Source: an uncultured Saprospiraceae bacterium (GTDB taxonomy: Bacteria; Bacteroidota; Bacteroidia; Chitinophagales; Saprospiraceae). From it: a stretch of 22,967 bases of DNA. The notes below the pieces were generated by a model, which saw nothing but the letters and a program-made list of their open reading frames with translations, had not been told where the DNA came from and searched no databases. Location of the stretch: contig CALHBW010000313.1 of the NCBI GenBank assembly GCA_937930625.1, forward strand, positions 1 to 22,967. The letters are read 5' to 3'. Positions 1-8,031 of this stretch are shown one piece after another. How positions within the stretch are numbered: the stretch's first letter is position 1; every line of letters starts with the position of its first letter. The translations under genes and the position numbers were made by a program.

Positions 1-1
1 C

Positions 2-949
2 AAGTATAAAACGCATTTTACGCAAGGCAATTTTAATAATCATATCGGTGTGCCGTTGACGCTTTTGAGCATACCAAATGATATAGAAATTGCTGTGATT
101 GAGATGGGCGCGAACCACATTGGAGAGATAGATTTCTTATGCCGAATCGCCGAACCTACACACGGGCTTATCACAAATGTCGGTAAAGCACACTTGGAAG
201 GATTTGGAGGTGTTGAAGGTGTAAAACGCGGAAAATCAGAACTTTATCGTTTTTTGAATGAAACGAAAGGAACGGTTTTTGTCAATCAAAATGAAGAACA
301 TTTGTGGGATTTGCTACCACCACAAACGGAGTTTATTGCGTATGCTACGGGCGATAATATCGACTTCAAATTGAATCCTGAATCTGCCGACCCGTTTTTG
401 AATGTCATTTTGGAAGATGAGCATGAAAAACACCAAATTAAAACGAAACTCATAGGTGCGTACAATTTCAACAATATTCTTACTGCAATTACTATCGGCA
501 ATTATTTTAATGTAGAAAATGGCTTGATAAAAGTCGCGCTCGAAGCCTACACGCCGACGAATAATCGTTCGCAATTTCTCGAAAAAAATAAAAACCAATA
601 CATACTCGATGCTTATAATGCGAACCCGACAAGTATGCGTATTGCCCTCGAAAATTTTGATGAAATAGATACGGTTTTACCTAAAATTGCCATTCTCGGT
701 GATATGCTCGAATTGGGTGGGGAAAGCCTTGCCGAACATCAAAAAATAGTGGATTTGGCTGCTGAATTTACCTTTACAAATACGCTTTTGGTCGGTTATG
801 AATTTTCCAAGATAAAATTACCTGCGAATATGCTGCATTTTGCGGATGTACAGGCATTGAAAACATGGTTTAATGCACAGCATTTTTCGGAATTTTATTT
901 TTTGGTGAAGGGTTCGCGCGGGATTCGGTTGGAGCAATTATTAACGTAA
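2..949 (+). CDS. murF: MurF, UDP-MurNAc-tripeptide--D-Ala-D-Ala ligase (5' end cut by window)
   Basis: This cytoplasmic Mur ligase adds D-Ala-D-Ala to the UDP-MurNAc-tripeptide, using ATP, in peptidoglycan precursor synthesis. The frame is open from base 2, so the GTG at 50 is internal; 315 residues are visible. The window begins within the central domain at GNFNNHIGVPLTLL. Then come EMGANHIGEIDFL and ITNVGKAHLEGFGG, both typical of MurF, the C-terminal domain entry DAYNANPTSM, GDMLELG, and the end KGSRGIRLEQLL. The N-terminal domain and the ATP-binding GKT loop lie off the left edge; roughly 100 residues or more are missing, judging from a usual length of about 430. The gene converges on the cytochrome gene. 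Its stop TAA (947-949) lies inside the left arm of a 26-bp inverted repeat. The identification is firm. Confidence 0.95.
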   Translation, partial: KYKTHFTQGNFNNHIGVPLTLLSIPNDIEIAVIEMGANHIGEIDFLCRIAEPTHGLITNVGKAHLEGFGGVEGVKRGKSELYRFLNETKGTVFVNQNEEHLWDLLPPQTEFIAYATGDNIDFKLNPESADPFLNVILEDEHEKHQIKTKLIGAYNFNNILTAITIGNYFNVENGLIKVALEAYTPTNNRSQFLEKNKNQYILDAYNANPTSMRIALENFDEIDTVLPKIAILGDMLELGGESLAEHQKIVDLAAEFTFTNTLLVGYEFSKIKLPANMLHFADVQALKTWFNAQHFSEFYFLVKGSRGIRLEQLLT

Positions 950-1020
950 AACGATTTTGCAAATCGTCACGCTATACATGTGCGTACATACGTAGACGAT
1001 TTGCAAAATCGTTTTACGTT
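943..1020. repeat. 26-bp perfect inverted repeat, REP/BIME-like, probable two-way terminator
   Basis: Arms 943-968 and 995-1020 are perfect reverse complements around a 26-nt centre. Each arm is itself a hairpin: ACGATTT-TGC-AAATCGT at 951-967, mirrored at 996-1012. On the outer side of each hairpin is GTAA (946-949) or its mirror TTAC (1014-1017). It fills the whole gap between convergent murF and the cytochrome c gene. The murF stop codon is inside the left GTAA foot, and the cytochrome stop codon overlaps the right edge. It could stop transcription from both sides; mobility by a REP-type transposase is inferred from the foot-plus-hairpin plan only. Confidence 0.8.
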
Positions 1021-2420
1021 TACAGCGTTTTCAAATATTCAATAAGAGCCACTCGTTCATCTTCTGTTAATTTATCTCCAAACGTATGCCCTTGATTACC
1101 ATATCCTTGTAAAGTTGTGTCATACACATGTTTCCCTTTTGGTTTATCAAGACTTTCGTATTGCCAACCCATTTTTTTATAATCATAAGCGCGACTGTCC
1201 CATACTCTTTTCCAATATTTCGGACGTTGTTTGCTATTCAATAAATCCTCCAAAGTCGGTACAGAAGCATTGTGCAGATAAGGCGCACTTGCCCAAATTC
1301 CATCTAAAGGCGGAGCTACATATCCCGCTTTGGGTTCATGCTTGGAGTAGGGCGCAGAATTGGCGTACCAACTCGAATTATACCAATCTGAAAGCCCATT
1401 ATTTCGCATAAAATACTGGGCATAATAGGGGTCTGTTCCGACTTTTTCGAGCGAAATTAATTTATTCGGATAATCCTCATTTTCTCCATAATATCCATGA
1501 CATCGAGTACAATGCTCTTGAAAAATCGCCTCTCCGCGTTCCGCTAATTCTGCATCAATCGGCTTAGGAAATTTGGGTGCTTCAAGGCTGTGCATCCATG
1601 TCAGTACGTCTTTAAAATTATTGAGAATCTCACGCGCTTGTGTGGTGTCGCGCACCCCCGCGAGCGAGGCTTGCATGAACTGTTTGCGAAAATCGCCGCG
1701 TCCCATGCCATTATAATACAAAGCGTTTTTTTTCTTAACCGTCCAAAGCGGTGGTACGTCGGAAGCCAGTACGTAGTCGGGCATTTCATATTGCTTTTTG
1801 CCTTCATATTCGAGGTCAATGGGGTCGCGAAAACAAGCGTAACCCTCCTCCAATCGAAAGGCAGGATTGACGCCCGGATTTGGGGTTTTGATATAGCGCA
1901 TTCCTTTGGACAGCAATTGTCCGTAAGGCTGAAAAACCTGTCGCTCGGCACTGCGTTTTCGGTACTTCAATCTGACCATTGCATTGATGCCAAAAGCGAT
2001 TATACCCATGCTTTTCGTAAAATCGCTTTTGCTATTGCCCAAGCCCGGAATCAAATCGCCGTTTAGCCGTCCGGCATGACAGGAAAAGCATGTTCCGGTG
2101 GTTATTTTGACGCCATTTTCCGCTTCAAAAACGGTTTGACTATACGGCATACGTGCATTATCGCCGGTGCGGTGCAGGAGCGTATCTTGATAGTTAGCAA
2201 ATCGCTTTTCTACGATACCATGAGGTGCGCCTGTTCCCACATAATTGCCTGATGAAATGTACTCGAAACCGCGTTGTACATCGCCGTCAATAGCTTGCGG
2301 TGTGGCAGGAATTTCTTCGTAAATCCAATCTGTATCGGTAGAGGAGGTTGGAAGATTTTGATAGGTATTACAAGCAAAAATGAATAGTAAGGCGAGCAGA
2401 ACAAATGTTTTATTTTTCAT
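1020..2420 (-). CDS. Di-heme cytochrome c lipoprotein (RoxA/peroxidase-like)
   Basis: Predicted envelope-anchored c-type cytochrome of 466 residues. The N-terminus is a lipoprotein signal (lipobox ending FAC at residue 17). Two heme c sites are visible: CFSCH at 111-115 and CTRCH at 304-308. The segment PPLDGIWASAPYLHNASVPT (371-390) resembles the distal motif of the RoxA-like and di-heme peroxidase families. It may therefore be a redox enzyme or an electron carrier; substrate and partners cannot be told from sequence. The start is the ATG at 2420, preceded by an A/T-rich leader without a clear ribosome binding site, as is usual in Bacteroidota. The gene stands alone, convergent with murF. 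Its upstream region holds a dispersed inverted repeat (2454-2535), which could affect its promoter. The di-heme call is firm; the subfamily is moderate. Confidence 0.85.
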   Translation of the reverse strand: MKNKTFVLLALLFIFACNTYQNLPTSSTDTDWIYEEIPATPQAIDGDVQRGFEYISSGNYVGTGAPHGIVEKRFANYQDTLLHRTGDNARMPYSQTVFEAENGVKITTGTCFSCHAGRLNGDLIPGLGNSKSDFTKSMGIIAFGINAMVRLKYRKRSAERQVFQPYGQLLSKGMRYIKTPNPGVNPAFRLEEGYACFRDPIDLEYEGKKQYEMPDYVLASDVPPLWTVKKKNALYYNGMGRGDFRKQFMQASLAGVRDTTQAREILNNFKDVLTWMHSLEAPKFPKPIDAELAERGEAIFQEHCTRCHGYYGENEDYPNKLISLEKVGTDPYYAQYFMRNNGLSDWYNSSWYANSAPYSKHEPKAGYVAPPLDGIWASAPYLHNASVPTLEDLLNSKQRPKYWKRVWDSRAYDYKKMGWQYESLDKPKGKHVYDTTLQGYGNQGHTFGDKLTEDERVALIEYLKTL

Positions 2421-2453
2421 TTTAACTTAAAGTATCGTTGAGCAAATTCCAAT

Positions 2454-2535
2454 GTCGTCAGACGAATCCGGTTATAAATACGTGTAATTTGAGAGGTCAA
2501 AACACTAAATTTTCATAAAAACTTCGTCTGCCGAC
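2454..2535. repeat. Dispersed inverted-repeat element, copy A
   Basis: Arms 2454-2466 (GTCGTCAGACGAA) and 2523-2535 are inverted repeats with one mismatch. The element is clearly related to the core at 7873-7955: same CGTCAGACGAATCC left arm, similar interior (56 versus 55 nt) and similar right arm, in the same orientation. It lies about 35-115 bp upstream of the cytochrome start codon. It is followed directly by TATTCTTT (2536-2543), the same 8-mer that flanks copy B as a target duplication, but no matching 8-mer is seen on its left. Confidence 0.75.
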
Positions 2536-2543
2536 TATTCTTT

Positions 2544-2877
2544 AATTTACCCAAACACCACAGATTAATTAATTAATTCGTGCAAACTAAAACAAACATC
2601 ATGCAAACGTGATTTTTTTTTATTTTTTTATGGAAAAAACGGCTGCTTTCGACCTTCCGCAAAAAAGATAACAAGACAACATTACAAACACTTTCGGGCA
2701 ATGCCGCTCTACTCCGGCATCCACAGAAACATTCAGAATAATCGTTCACCTCTATATACTTCACTTGTCGCCTTGCTTTCTTGCTAATTAAAGGTTTAGG
2801 CATCGAATGTTGATTAAACATTATTGATTTTAGAGCAATAACCCAACTATGATTTATCAAACAAAAATACAAAAAAC
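2544..2877. other. Intergenic stretch, no gene recognised
   Basis: A/T-rich sequence between the repeat and the HYR-gene terminator. It contains a short ATTA-repeat run near 2566-2578. A reverse-strand open frame at 2573-2926 runs through poly-T and through the terminator hairpin; its product has no recognisable domain and it is probably chance. A decayed gene cannot be excluded. Confidence 0.5.
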
Positions 2878-2918
2878 AAAGAAAAACTCCCCTTGCATTT
2901 TCAAAATGCAAGGGAGTT
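2878..2918 (-). terminator. Intrinsic terminator of the HYR gene
   Basis: On the minus strand a hairpin (2885-2918) pairs AACTCCC-TTGCATTTT with AAAATGCAA-GGGGAGTT, with one bulged base and a one-base loop. It is followed directly by a T-rich run (2882-2886 and beyond). It starts 27 bp after the HYR stop codon. Confidence 0.85.
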
Positions 2919-2944
2919 AAAATCAATATTATCTTGTATTTTGA

Positions 2945-4471
2945 TTAATTCCTCGGAAAACTCCCCGCATCACTACAACTCGTCGCTACCGTAAACGTAC
3001 AACTAAATGAAACAGGCGGACAATCACCCACCGTCAAAGTATAAGTCAAAGTCAAAGGTTCGCTCGTAGTTGCAGCCCCAAGATTCAAGGTAGCACCACC
3101 ACCCGGACTAATATCACCAAGCACAAAAGGCGCAGCCGTACCACTGATAGTCGCTTCAGCAATACCAAAAGTAAATGGATTATTATCTGTCAATTCAAGT
3201 TCAAATCGACCATCACAATCACGTACAGTTTCGGGACAGGTAATCATGGGTTCGGGAGTAGTGGGAACTTCCACTTGTGCCTGACAAGTAGATGAATTTC
3301 CGGCATCATCAATCACCGTCAATGTCACCATATTCGTACCTGAATTGGTGCAATCAAAATTTTCCATATCCAAAATCAGGTCACTCACACCGCAATTATC
3401 CGCAGCACCGGCGTCTATATCTTCCGGTGTAATCACTAACTCAAAATTCTCATCCAAGCCCAATGTCAGATTTTGACAAACTGCCGTTGGGGCTTCATTA
3501 TCAATGACTTCCACATCAAATGAACAAGTAGCCGTAGCATTTCCGGCGGCGTCTGTATATTCGTAAGTTACCGTTGTAATTCCTACGGGGAATGAACTAT
3601 TTGGCGGTAATCCTGCTGTCAGCGTTCCTGTATTTGTGCCATCGCAATTATCACCAAATGTCGGTAAATCGTAATTGACAACTGCTTCACAAACTCCCGC
3701 ATCATTATTGACGCTGATATTGGTCGGGCAAGTCGCTACGCTCGGCGCAGCGTCATCATTCACTGTAATATTAGCGATACAATCTGCCGAATTTCCACAT
3801 TCATCCGTCACCGTCATTGTCACCGGAACGACCTGTCCTGCACCTGTACAATCAAACGTAGTTTGGTTTAATGCGAAATTCAAATCAGTCGCAGCCGTAC
3901 AATTGTCTGTACTGCCATTTTCCACATCTGCCACTGTGATAGATGCTTGTCCATTAGTATCTAATGTTACCGTAATGTTTTGGCAAACAGGTGTTGGTGC
4001 AGTGTCATCGTTAATGGTAATAGTTTGTGAGACATCACTTTCATTCCCACATTCATCTGTAAATGTCCACGTTCTCACCAAAGTAAATGAACTCGGACAA
4101 GCCCCCGGCGTATTGACTTCGGTTGGTGAGACGCTAATATTGCCATCGCAATTATCAGTTGCCGTTAAATCGACTGGCGGAGGAATATCTGCCGCACATT
4201 GTTCGGTAATATCTGCGGGTGGTGCTGGTGGCACGGGAGCTGTATCGTCATTGACCGAAATAGTTTGCATGACACTACTTTCGTTACCACATTCATCTGT
4301 AAATGTCCATGTTCTGACTAATGTAAATGAACTTGGACAAGCCCCCGGCGTATTGACTTCTGTTGGAGAAACGCTAATATCACCATCGCAATTATCGGTT
4401 GCCGTTAAATCGACTGGCGGAGGAATATCTGCGGCACATTGTTCTGTAATATCGGCTGTATTGCCCATCAT
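2945..4471 (-). CDS. HYR-repeat surface protein, probably lacking its 5' part
   Basis: 508 residues made mostly of hyalin-repeat (HYR)-like Ig-fold modules, with the recurring pattern TDNC...G..TV....TDECGN...C...I.V.D..AP. The first two modules (about residues 6-85 and 86-158) are near-identical at 80-residue period. They are followed by diverged modules, including one beginning ATCPTNISV, and a cysteine-rich end (DCPPVSFSCTFTV). Such proteins are extracellular and adhesive. No signal peptide is present and the first module begins abruptly. The frame is preceded by an in-frame TGA and overlaps the upstream gene by 80 bp in another frame. I think the true 5' end is missing, through deletion or through assembly collapse of repeats; the ATG at 4471 is only the first available start. 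No type IX sorting tail is obvious. Confidence 0.75.
   Translation of the reverse strand: MMGNTADITEQCAADIPPPVDLTATDNCDGDISVSPTEVNTPGACPSSFTLVRTWTFTDECGNESSVMQTISVNDDTAPVPPAPPADITEQCAADIPPPVDLTATDNCDGNISVSPTEVNTPGACPSSFTLVRTWTFTDECGNESDVSQTITINDDTAPTPVCQNITVTLDTNGQASITVADVENGSTDNCTAATDLNFALNQTTFDCTGAGQVVPVTMTVTDECGNSADCIANITVNDDAAPSVATCPTNISVNNDAGVCEAVVNYDLPTFGDNCDGTNTGTLTAGLPPNSSFPVGITTVTYEYTDAAGNATATCSFDVEVIDNEAPTAVCQNLTLGLDENFELVITPEDIDAGAADNCGVSDLILDMENFDCTNSGTNMVTLTVIDDAGNSSTCQAQVEVPTTPEPMITCPETVRDCDGRFELELTDNNPFTFGIAEATISGTAAPFVLGDISPGGGATLNLGAATTSEPLTLTYTLTVGDCPPVSFSCTFTVATSCSDAGSFPRN
3977..4456 (-). repeat. Tandem 240-bp coding repeat (two HYR modules)
   Basis: The segments 4217-4456 and 3977-4216 encode almost the same 80 residues (ADITEQCAADIPPPV... 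to ...NDDTAP) and are near-identical in DNA, with mostly silent changes. Such repeats recombine easily and collapse in short-read assembly. The odd gene junction lies exactly at the outer edge of this repeat. Confidence 0.85.
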
Positions 4472-5072
4472 TCAGAATGTATAAAATACCATCAGGTGAG
4501 ATTTTCCAAATTACTTCTCGAGTTAGCATTTCTTTTTTATAATCAACTTGTTGCTCGTCCAATTCGCTCGTTTTCAGTTGATTATTTTCATCAATAATAA
4601 TTGCATCAGTAATTTTCCATGTCATACAATTATTGGGAATTATAAGGGCTACATCTTCTGTTTTTTCGCAATTCTCGACTTCCGTTTCGATTGAATGTTC
4701 ATTGACTTCGGGCTTTGCTTTTATTTGTCCGCCCATTTTTCGATAAGCTTCAGGATTGGCTTCTATCCACGCTTTTTTTGCTTCATCATAATTAGCATCA
4801 TCGGGAATTATGGTGGCAATACCCTCTTTTTGGGGGATAGTTGGTTGTTGTTTTATTTTGGAATTTGCCTTAGCTTGTTCATTCATTTTGCGGTAGGCTT
4901 CGGGCTTAGTTTCTACCCATGCTTTTTTAGCTTGGTCGTAGGTGGCGTTATCGGCTTTTTTATCGCCTGTATCTTGATATTCGGAGAAATCAGATGGAAG
5001 ATTTTGTTGTGCAAAAACAAATGATGTACACGATAACAGCGCAATAATTATGGTTGAAATAATGGTTTTCAT
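4392..5072 (-). CDS. Small secreted protein with YDxAKKAW repeats, 3' end fused or disrupted
   Basis: The open frame has 226 residues. It starts with a clear signal peptide (residues 1-21, cleavage near FVFA-QQ). Two copies of a motif follow: ADNATYDQAKKAWVETKPEA at about 40-59 and DDANYDEAKKAWIEANPEAY at about 91-110, each ending YRKM. Then come a cysteine pair (134, 149) and a conserved-looking end ISPDGILYILND (191-202). The last roughly 24 residues (GQYSRYYR onwards) are an out-of-frame reading of HYR-repeat DNA. The native stop was therefore probably near residue 202 and has been lost at the junction. I recall similar DTG..ADN..Y..AK..W motifs in other Bacteroidota secreted proteins but know no function. 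Start ATG at 5072. Confidence 0.65.
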   Translation of the reverse strand: MKTIISTIIIALLSCTSFVFAQQNLPSDFSEYQDTGDKKADNATYDQAKKAWVETKPEAYRKMNEQAKANSKIKQQPTIPQKEGIATIIPDDANYDEAKKAWIEANPEAYRKMGGQIKAKPEVNEHSIETEVENCEKTEDVALIIPNNCMTWKITDAIIIDENNQLKTSELDEQQVDYKKEMLTREVIWKISPDGILYILNDGQYSRYYRTMCRRYSSASRFNGNR

Positions 5073-5089
5073 AACAATATTTTAAAGGT

Positions 5090-5115
5090 AAAACTTCAGC
5101 AATAGGCGAAGTTTT
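5090..5115. promoter_or_regulatory. Inverted repeat in leader of the YDxAKKAW gene
   Basis: AAAACTTC (5090-5097) and GAAGTTTT (5108-5115) form 8-bp arms around 10 nt, 18 bp upstream of the start codon at 5072. It could be an operator or a 5'-UTR hairpin. No consensus promoter was identified beside it. Confidence 0.4.
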
Positions 5116-5222
5116 CTAATTAATTGTGGATACGCAGGTGAAGATATTTGACAGATTGAATGTGAGATAGATGAGTTTCAATTTTCAGTCAAATTTAATG
5201 AATATTTTGATAGTATGATAAT

Positions 5223-5388
5223 TTATACTTCTTTAGGGTAAGAATTGAACATTTTGACGGTGGCTTTTGCACTTATTTTTCACTTTGAAACCAGTCACTT
5301 ATCCCGATAAACTCCCGCTTCCAAAGCAAAAACTAAGCACAAAATCCCTCACGCCAAAAAGTCCAATTCTTACCCTAAAGAAGCATAA
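5223..5388. repeat. 166-bp near-complete palindromic element (MITE-like)
   Basis: Perfect 20-bp arms at 5228-5247 and 5364-5383 (CTTCTTTAGGGTAAGAATTG and its complement). Partial complementarity continues inward through most of the element to a small central hairpin (TTATC-CC-GATAA, near 5305). Folded, it would be one long imperfect hairpin. A/T-rich; no coding capacity. ATAAT occurs just outside both ends (5218-5222, 5385-5389), which is a weak candidate for a target duplication. Confidence 0.7.
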
Positions 5389-5499
5389 TCGCGTTTTCTT
5401 ATTAGAAGTATTTTACTCCGAAATAATATGTTTCTTAACTTGAATTGCATCTTTTAGCTCAACTTTGCGTCTAATCCACTACAAACTTCCCATGCTTCA

Positions 5500-5639
5500 G
5501 ATAAGACGATTGGGTTTGATAATAATGGTATCTTTAATTATTACTTTTCGCCGGATTTCAATTTAGATGGCGATATCAACGGGCAAGATAAAACCCTTTG
5601 GTTTGAAAATAATGGCATCTCATCACGAGTACCGAAATA
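5500..5639 (+). pseudogene. Decayed 3' tail of a dockerin-like-tailed secreted protein
   Basis: Reading from 5500 gives DKTIGFDNNGIFNYYFSPDF, then NLDGDINGQDKTLWFENNG, then ISSRVPK and stop (TAA 5637-5639). This aligns over its whole length with the last roughly 46 residues of the esterase encoded just downstream, whose tail is DKAIWEEKNGVF...DFNLDGDINGQDK...NNGISSRVPK. The frame is closed by a TAG at 5455-5457 and no start codon or upstream domain is present, so it is a remnant of a paralogous gene. Its stop is 9 bp before the esterase ATG. It has diverged at many silent sites and so is not a very recent copy. The region 5389-5499 shows nothing else. Confidence 0.8.
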
Positions 5640-5648
5640 ACTTTTATT

Positions 5649-7775
5649 ATGTCAATTAACTATAAAGCATTATTTAGCATCATCTTTTGTTTCCAATTAC
5701 TAAATATAACTTATGGGCAATTAGACACTTTAACAGCCTTTCCCGAAAATCTACAATTTTATGCCAGAGATATACAGACCAATAAAGCGATTATTCCTGT
5801 TGCCGGACAAGTGGCTTCGATAGGGGATAGCGTGAGTGTGGTTATACTGCGAAATGGACAGCCTTATAGTCAGCAAGGCATCAAAACAAGCAGTCTTAAT
5901 TTTGAATTAAACCCTCAAATTGACGCCGAATTAGCCCAATACACCGTACAGCTATATGTGACCGCTTCGGGAATGACGACACTCCATCAGACAACAGAAA
6001 ATGTAGTAGCAGGTGACGTATATATCATCAGCGGACAATCTAATGCCCAAGCCATCAGGCGCAATGGAAGTGCCGCAGAAAATAACAGCGAATTTATCAG
6101 AGTATTTGGTCTCGGAATCGACGACAGTCTCGCACTATTGAATCAATCAGAATGGTTTTACGGAGAAGGAGACGGCTATATCAACACGCCGGGAAATACC
6201 GGACAATGGGGCTTGCATTTAGCAAAACAAATAATTGATAATCAACAGATTCCGGTCGCTGTTTTTAATGGAGCGAGAGGAGCAAAGCAATTGAGTTATT
6301 TCCTTAAAGATGACACCGAACCCGAAAATCTCAATACCAATTACGGACGATTGCTCTACCGTTTGAATCGTACAAAATTAGCCGATAAAGCCCGCGCAAT
6401 ATTTTGGTATCAAGGCGAAAGCGATGTACATGTCAATACATCATTAGCGACCTACAGAACACGATTTACTAATTTATATGAAGATTGGTTGGGCGATTAT
6501 CCTAATGTAGAAAAAATATACATTACACAGATAAGAAATGGCTGTCACAGTACACCACAACAAAGTGTACGCATACAAGAAGCACTCCGCCAACTTGCCG
6601 AAGAACTACCCGATGCTACGATTGTATCCACTAAGGGATTGGTACAACATTGGGATGCTTGCCACTTCCCTTATGTTGGAGGATATAAAGAATTGGGACG
6701 ACGATATTATCAATTGATAAACAGGGATTTCTATGGTGAAAATGTGCCTTACGCCACTTCGCCCGATATTAAAAAAGCGGCATTTTTATCCAATACCGAA
6801 ATCATCATCGAAACGAAATCAAATGACAATTTGATATGGGAAAACGAGGCACATGACTATTTCGTACTCGAAGGAAGTAACGCCTCTGTAGTAGGAGGTT
6901 ATACCAACGGAAATGCCATAAGACTTCAACTCGACTCCAGCGGAATCGGTGCAACAGGAATTACCTATTTGGACGAAGAACTCATCACAAGTCCCTATGT
7001 CATCAATGAAGACGGACAAGGCTTGGTGAGCTTTTATAATTTCCCCATTGCGACTTGTATAGATGTACAGCTACACGCTTGGCTCGAAGGTCCTTACGAC
7101 CCTGCGCTTGGCGAAATGTCCACCACACTTTCCGCATCCAGAAAACTGCTACCCGGACAAACACCCGTCAATAACCTTGCAACTCCTATACCCGCAGGGC
7201 AACCTTACCACATCGCTCCATGGAATTATGCCGGCACAGAAGGTACAAATTGGACAGATACCAACTACGTGGGAGATGAAACCGACTGGATATTGGTGTC
7301 TTTCAGAAGTGGAATAGAAAAAAATACGGAAGTAGCCATGACTGCTGGTTTGCTCAAAAAAGATGGTCGCGTTGAGTTCGTTGACCGTTGTGCATTGACG
7401 GCTGATATGGCAAATGCTTTATATATTGTCGTAGAACACCGCAACCATATCGGCGTGATGACACCACAACTCATCAACATAGTAAACAATGCCCTAACTT
7501 ACGATTTTCGTTTGACAGATAGCTATCGTGACCAGACGAGTTTTGGGCAGAAACAACTCGCGACTGGCGAGTGGGTCATGTTCACAGGTGACGGCAATCA
7601 AAATGATATGCCAAGTTATGATATTACCGGACAGGATAAGGCGATTTGGGAGGAGAAAAACGGTGTTTTTGATGCTTATCTTGTGCCTGATTTCAACTTA
7701 GATGGCGATATCAATGGGCAGGATAAAATACTTTGGTCTAAAAATAATGGAATTTCTTCGCGAGTGCCGAAATAG
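5649..7775 (+). CDS. Secreted SGNH esterase (sialate O-acetylesterase-like) with dockerin-like tail
   Basis: 708 residues. The signal peptide ends near residue 23 (ITYG-Q). A short beta domain (about 25-120) precedes an SGNH hydrolase domain of the SASA type: nucleophile block ISGQSNA (Ser131), WYQGESD (253-259) and a catalytic Asp/His pair in HWDACHFPY (Asp336, His339). Such enzymes remove acetyl groups from sugars such as sialic acid or xylan; the real substrate is unknown. After about residue 470 comes a separate module (AWLEGPYDPALGEM, IAPWNYAGTEG, VVEHRNHIGVM), then two dockerin-like calcium loops near the end, the second being DFNLDGDINGQD. The last residues, NNGISSRVPK, equal those of the remnant just upstream. 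The tail may serve surface attachment or sorting (inference). Start ATG at 5649, no clear ribosome binding site. Confidence 0.8.
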   Translation: MSINYKALFSIIFCFQLLNITYGQLDTLTAFPENLQFYARDIQTNKAIIPVAGQVASIGDSVSVVILRNGQPYSQQGIKTSSLNFELNPQIDAELAQYTVQLYVTASGMTTLHQTTENVVAGDVYIISGQSNAQAIRRNGSAAENNSEFIRVFGLGIDDSLALLNQSEWFYGEGDGYINTPGNTGQWGLHLAKQIIDNQQIPVAVFNGARGAKQLSYFLKDDTEPENLNTNYGRLLYRLNRTKLADKARAIFWYQGESDVHVNTSLATYRTRFTNLYEDWLGDYPNVEKIYITQIRNGCHSTPQQSVRIQEALRQLAEELPDATIVSTKGLVQHWDACHFPYVGGYKELGRRYYQLINRDFYGENVPYATSPDIKKAAFLSNTEIIIETKSNDNLIWENEAHDYFVLEGSNASVVGGYTNGNAIRLQLDSSGIGATGITYLDEELITSPYVINEDGQGLVSFYNFPIATCIDVQLHAWLEGPYDPALGEMSTTLSASRKLLPGQTPVNNLATPIPAGQPYHIAPWNYAGTEGTNWTDTNYVGDETDWILVSFRSGIEKNTEVAMTAGLLKKDGRVEFVDRCALTADMANALYIVVEHRNHIGVMTPQLINIVNNALTYDFRLTDSYRDQTSFGQKQLATGEWVMFTGDGNQNDMPSYDITGQDKAIWEEKNGVFDAYLVPDFNLDGDINGQDKILWSKNNGISSRVPK

Positions 7776-7841
7776 GATGCCAGTCCATAGTTGTCAGTAG
7801 ATAGACCATAATTCTCTACGATTACCTGAATCATATTCTTT

Positions 7842-7996
7842 GGCTATCCGTCTAACTTTGCCTAAAACGAATACTCGTCAGACGAATCCCTTTATTCAGT
7901 GCGAATATTTTATGAGACAAATCACTACATTCACAAAAACCTTCGTCAGACGAGTGCGCCCCACAACTTGAGTTCGGCAATGTTAGACGGATAGCC
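7842..7996. mobile_element. 155-bp MITE-like element, copy B, with 8-bp target duplication
   Basis: Terminal inverted repeats 7842-7862 and 7976-7996 match over 21 bp with one mismatch (GGCTATCCGTCTAAC then TTTGCC or ATTGCC). The perfect direct repeat TATTCTTT flanks both ends (7834-7841 and 7997-8004). Inside is a second inverted repeat (7873-7886 and 7942-7955) that recurs at 2454-2535. There is no open frame, so a transposase would have to act in trans. The duplication at both ends makes a true insertion likely. Confidence 0.85.
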
Positions 7997-8031
7997 TATT
8001 CTTTCGATAAATAATTAATAATCAATTAATT

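Noticed and set aside
1590..2066. Forward open frame of 158 codons opposite the cytochrome gene
   Set aside because: The opposite strand encodes two heme motifs and a lipoprotein signal in one frame; this one has no recognisable features.
2573..2926. Reverse-strand open frame of 117 codons between the HYR and cytochrome genes
   Set aside because: It runs through the HYR terminator hairpin and poly-T stretches, has no recognisable domain and no supporting context.
3675..4484. Forward open frame of 269 codons opposite the HYR gene
   Set aside because: It is the mirror of the repetitive HYR coding sequence; the HYR frame gives clear domain motifs and this one does not.
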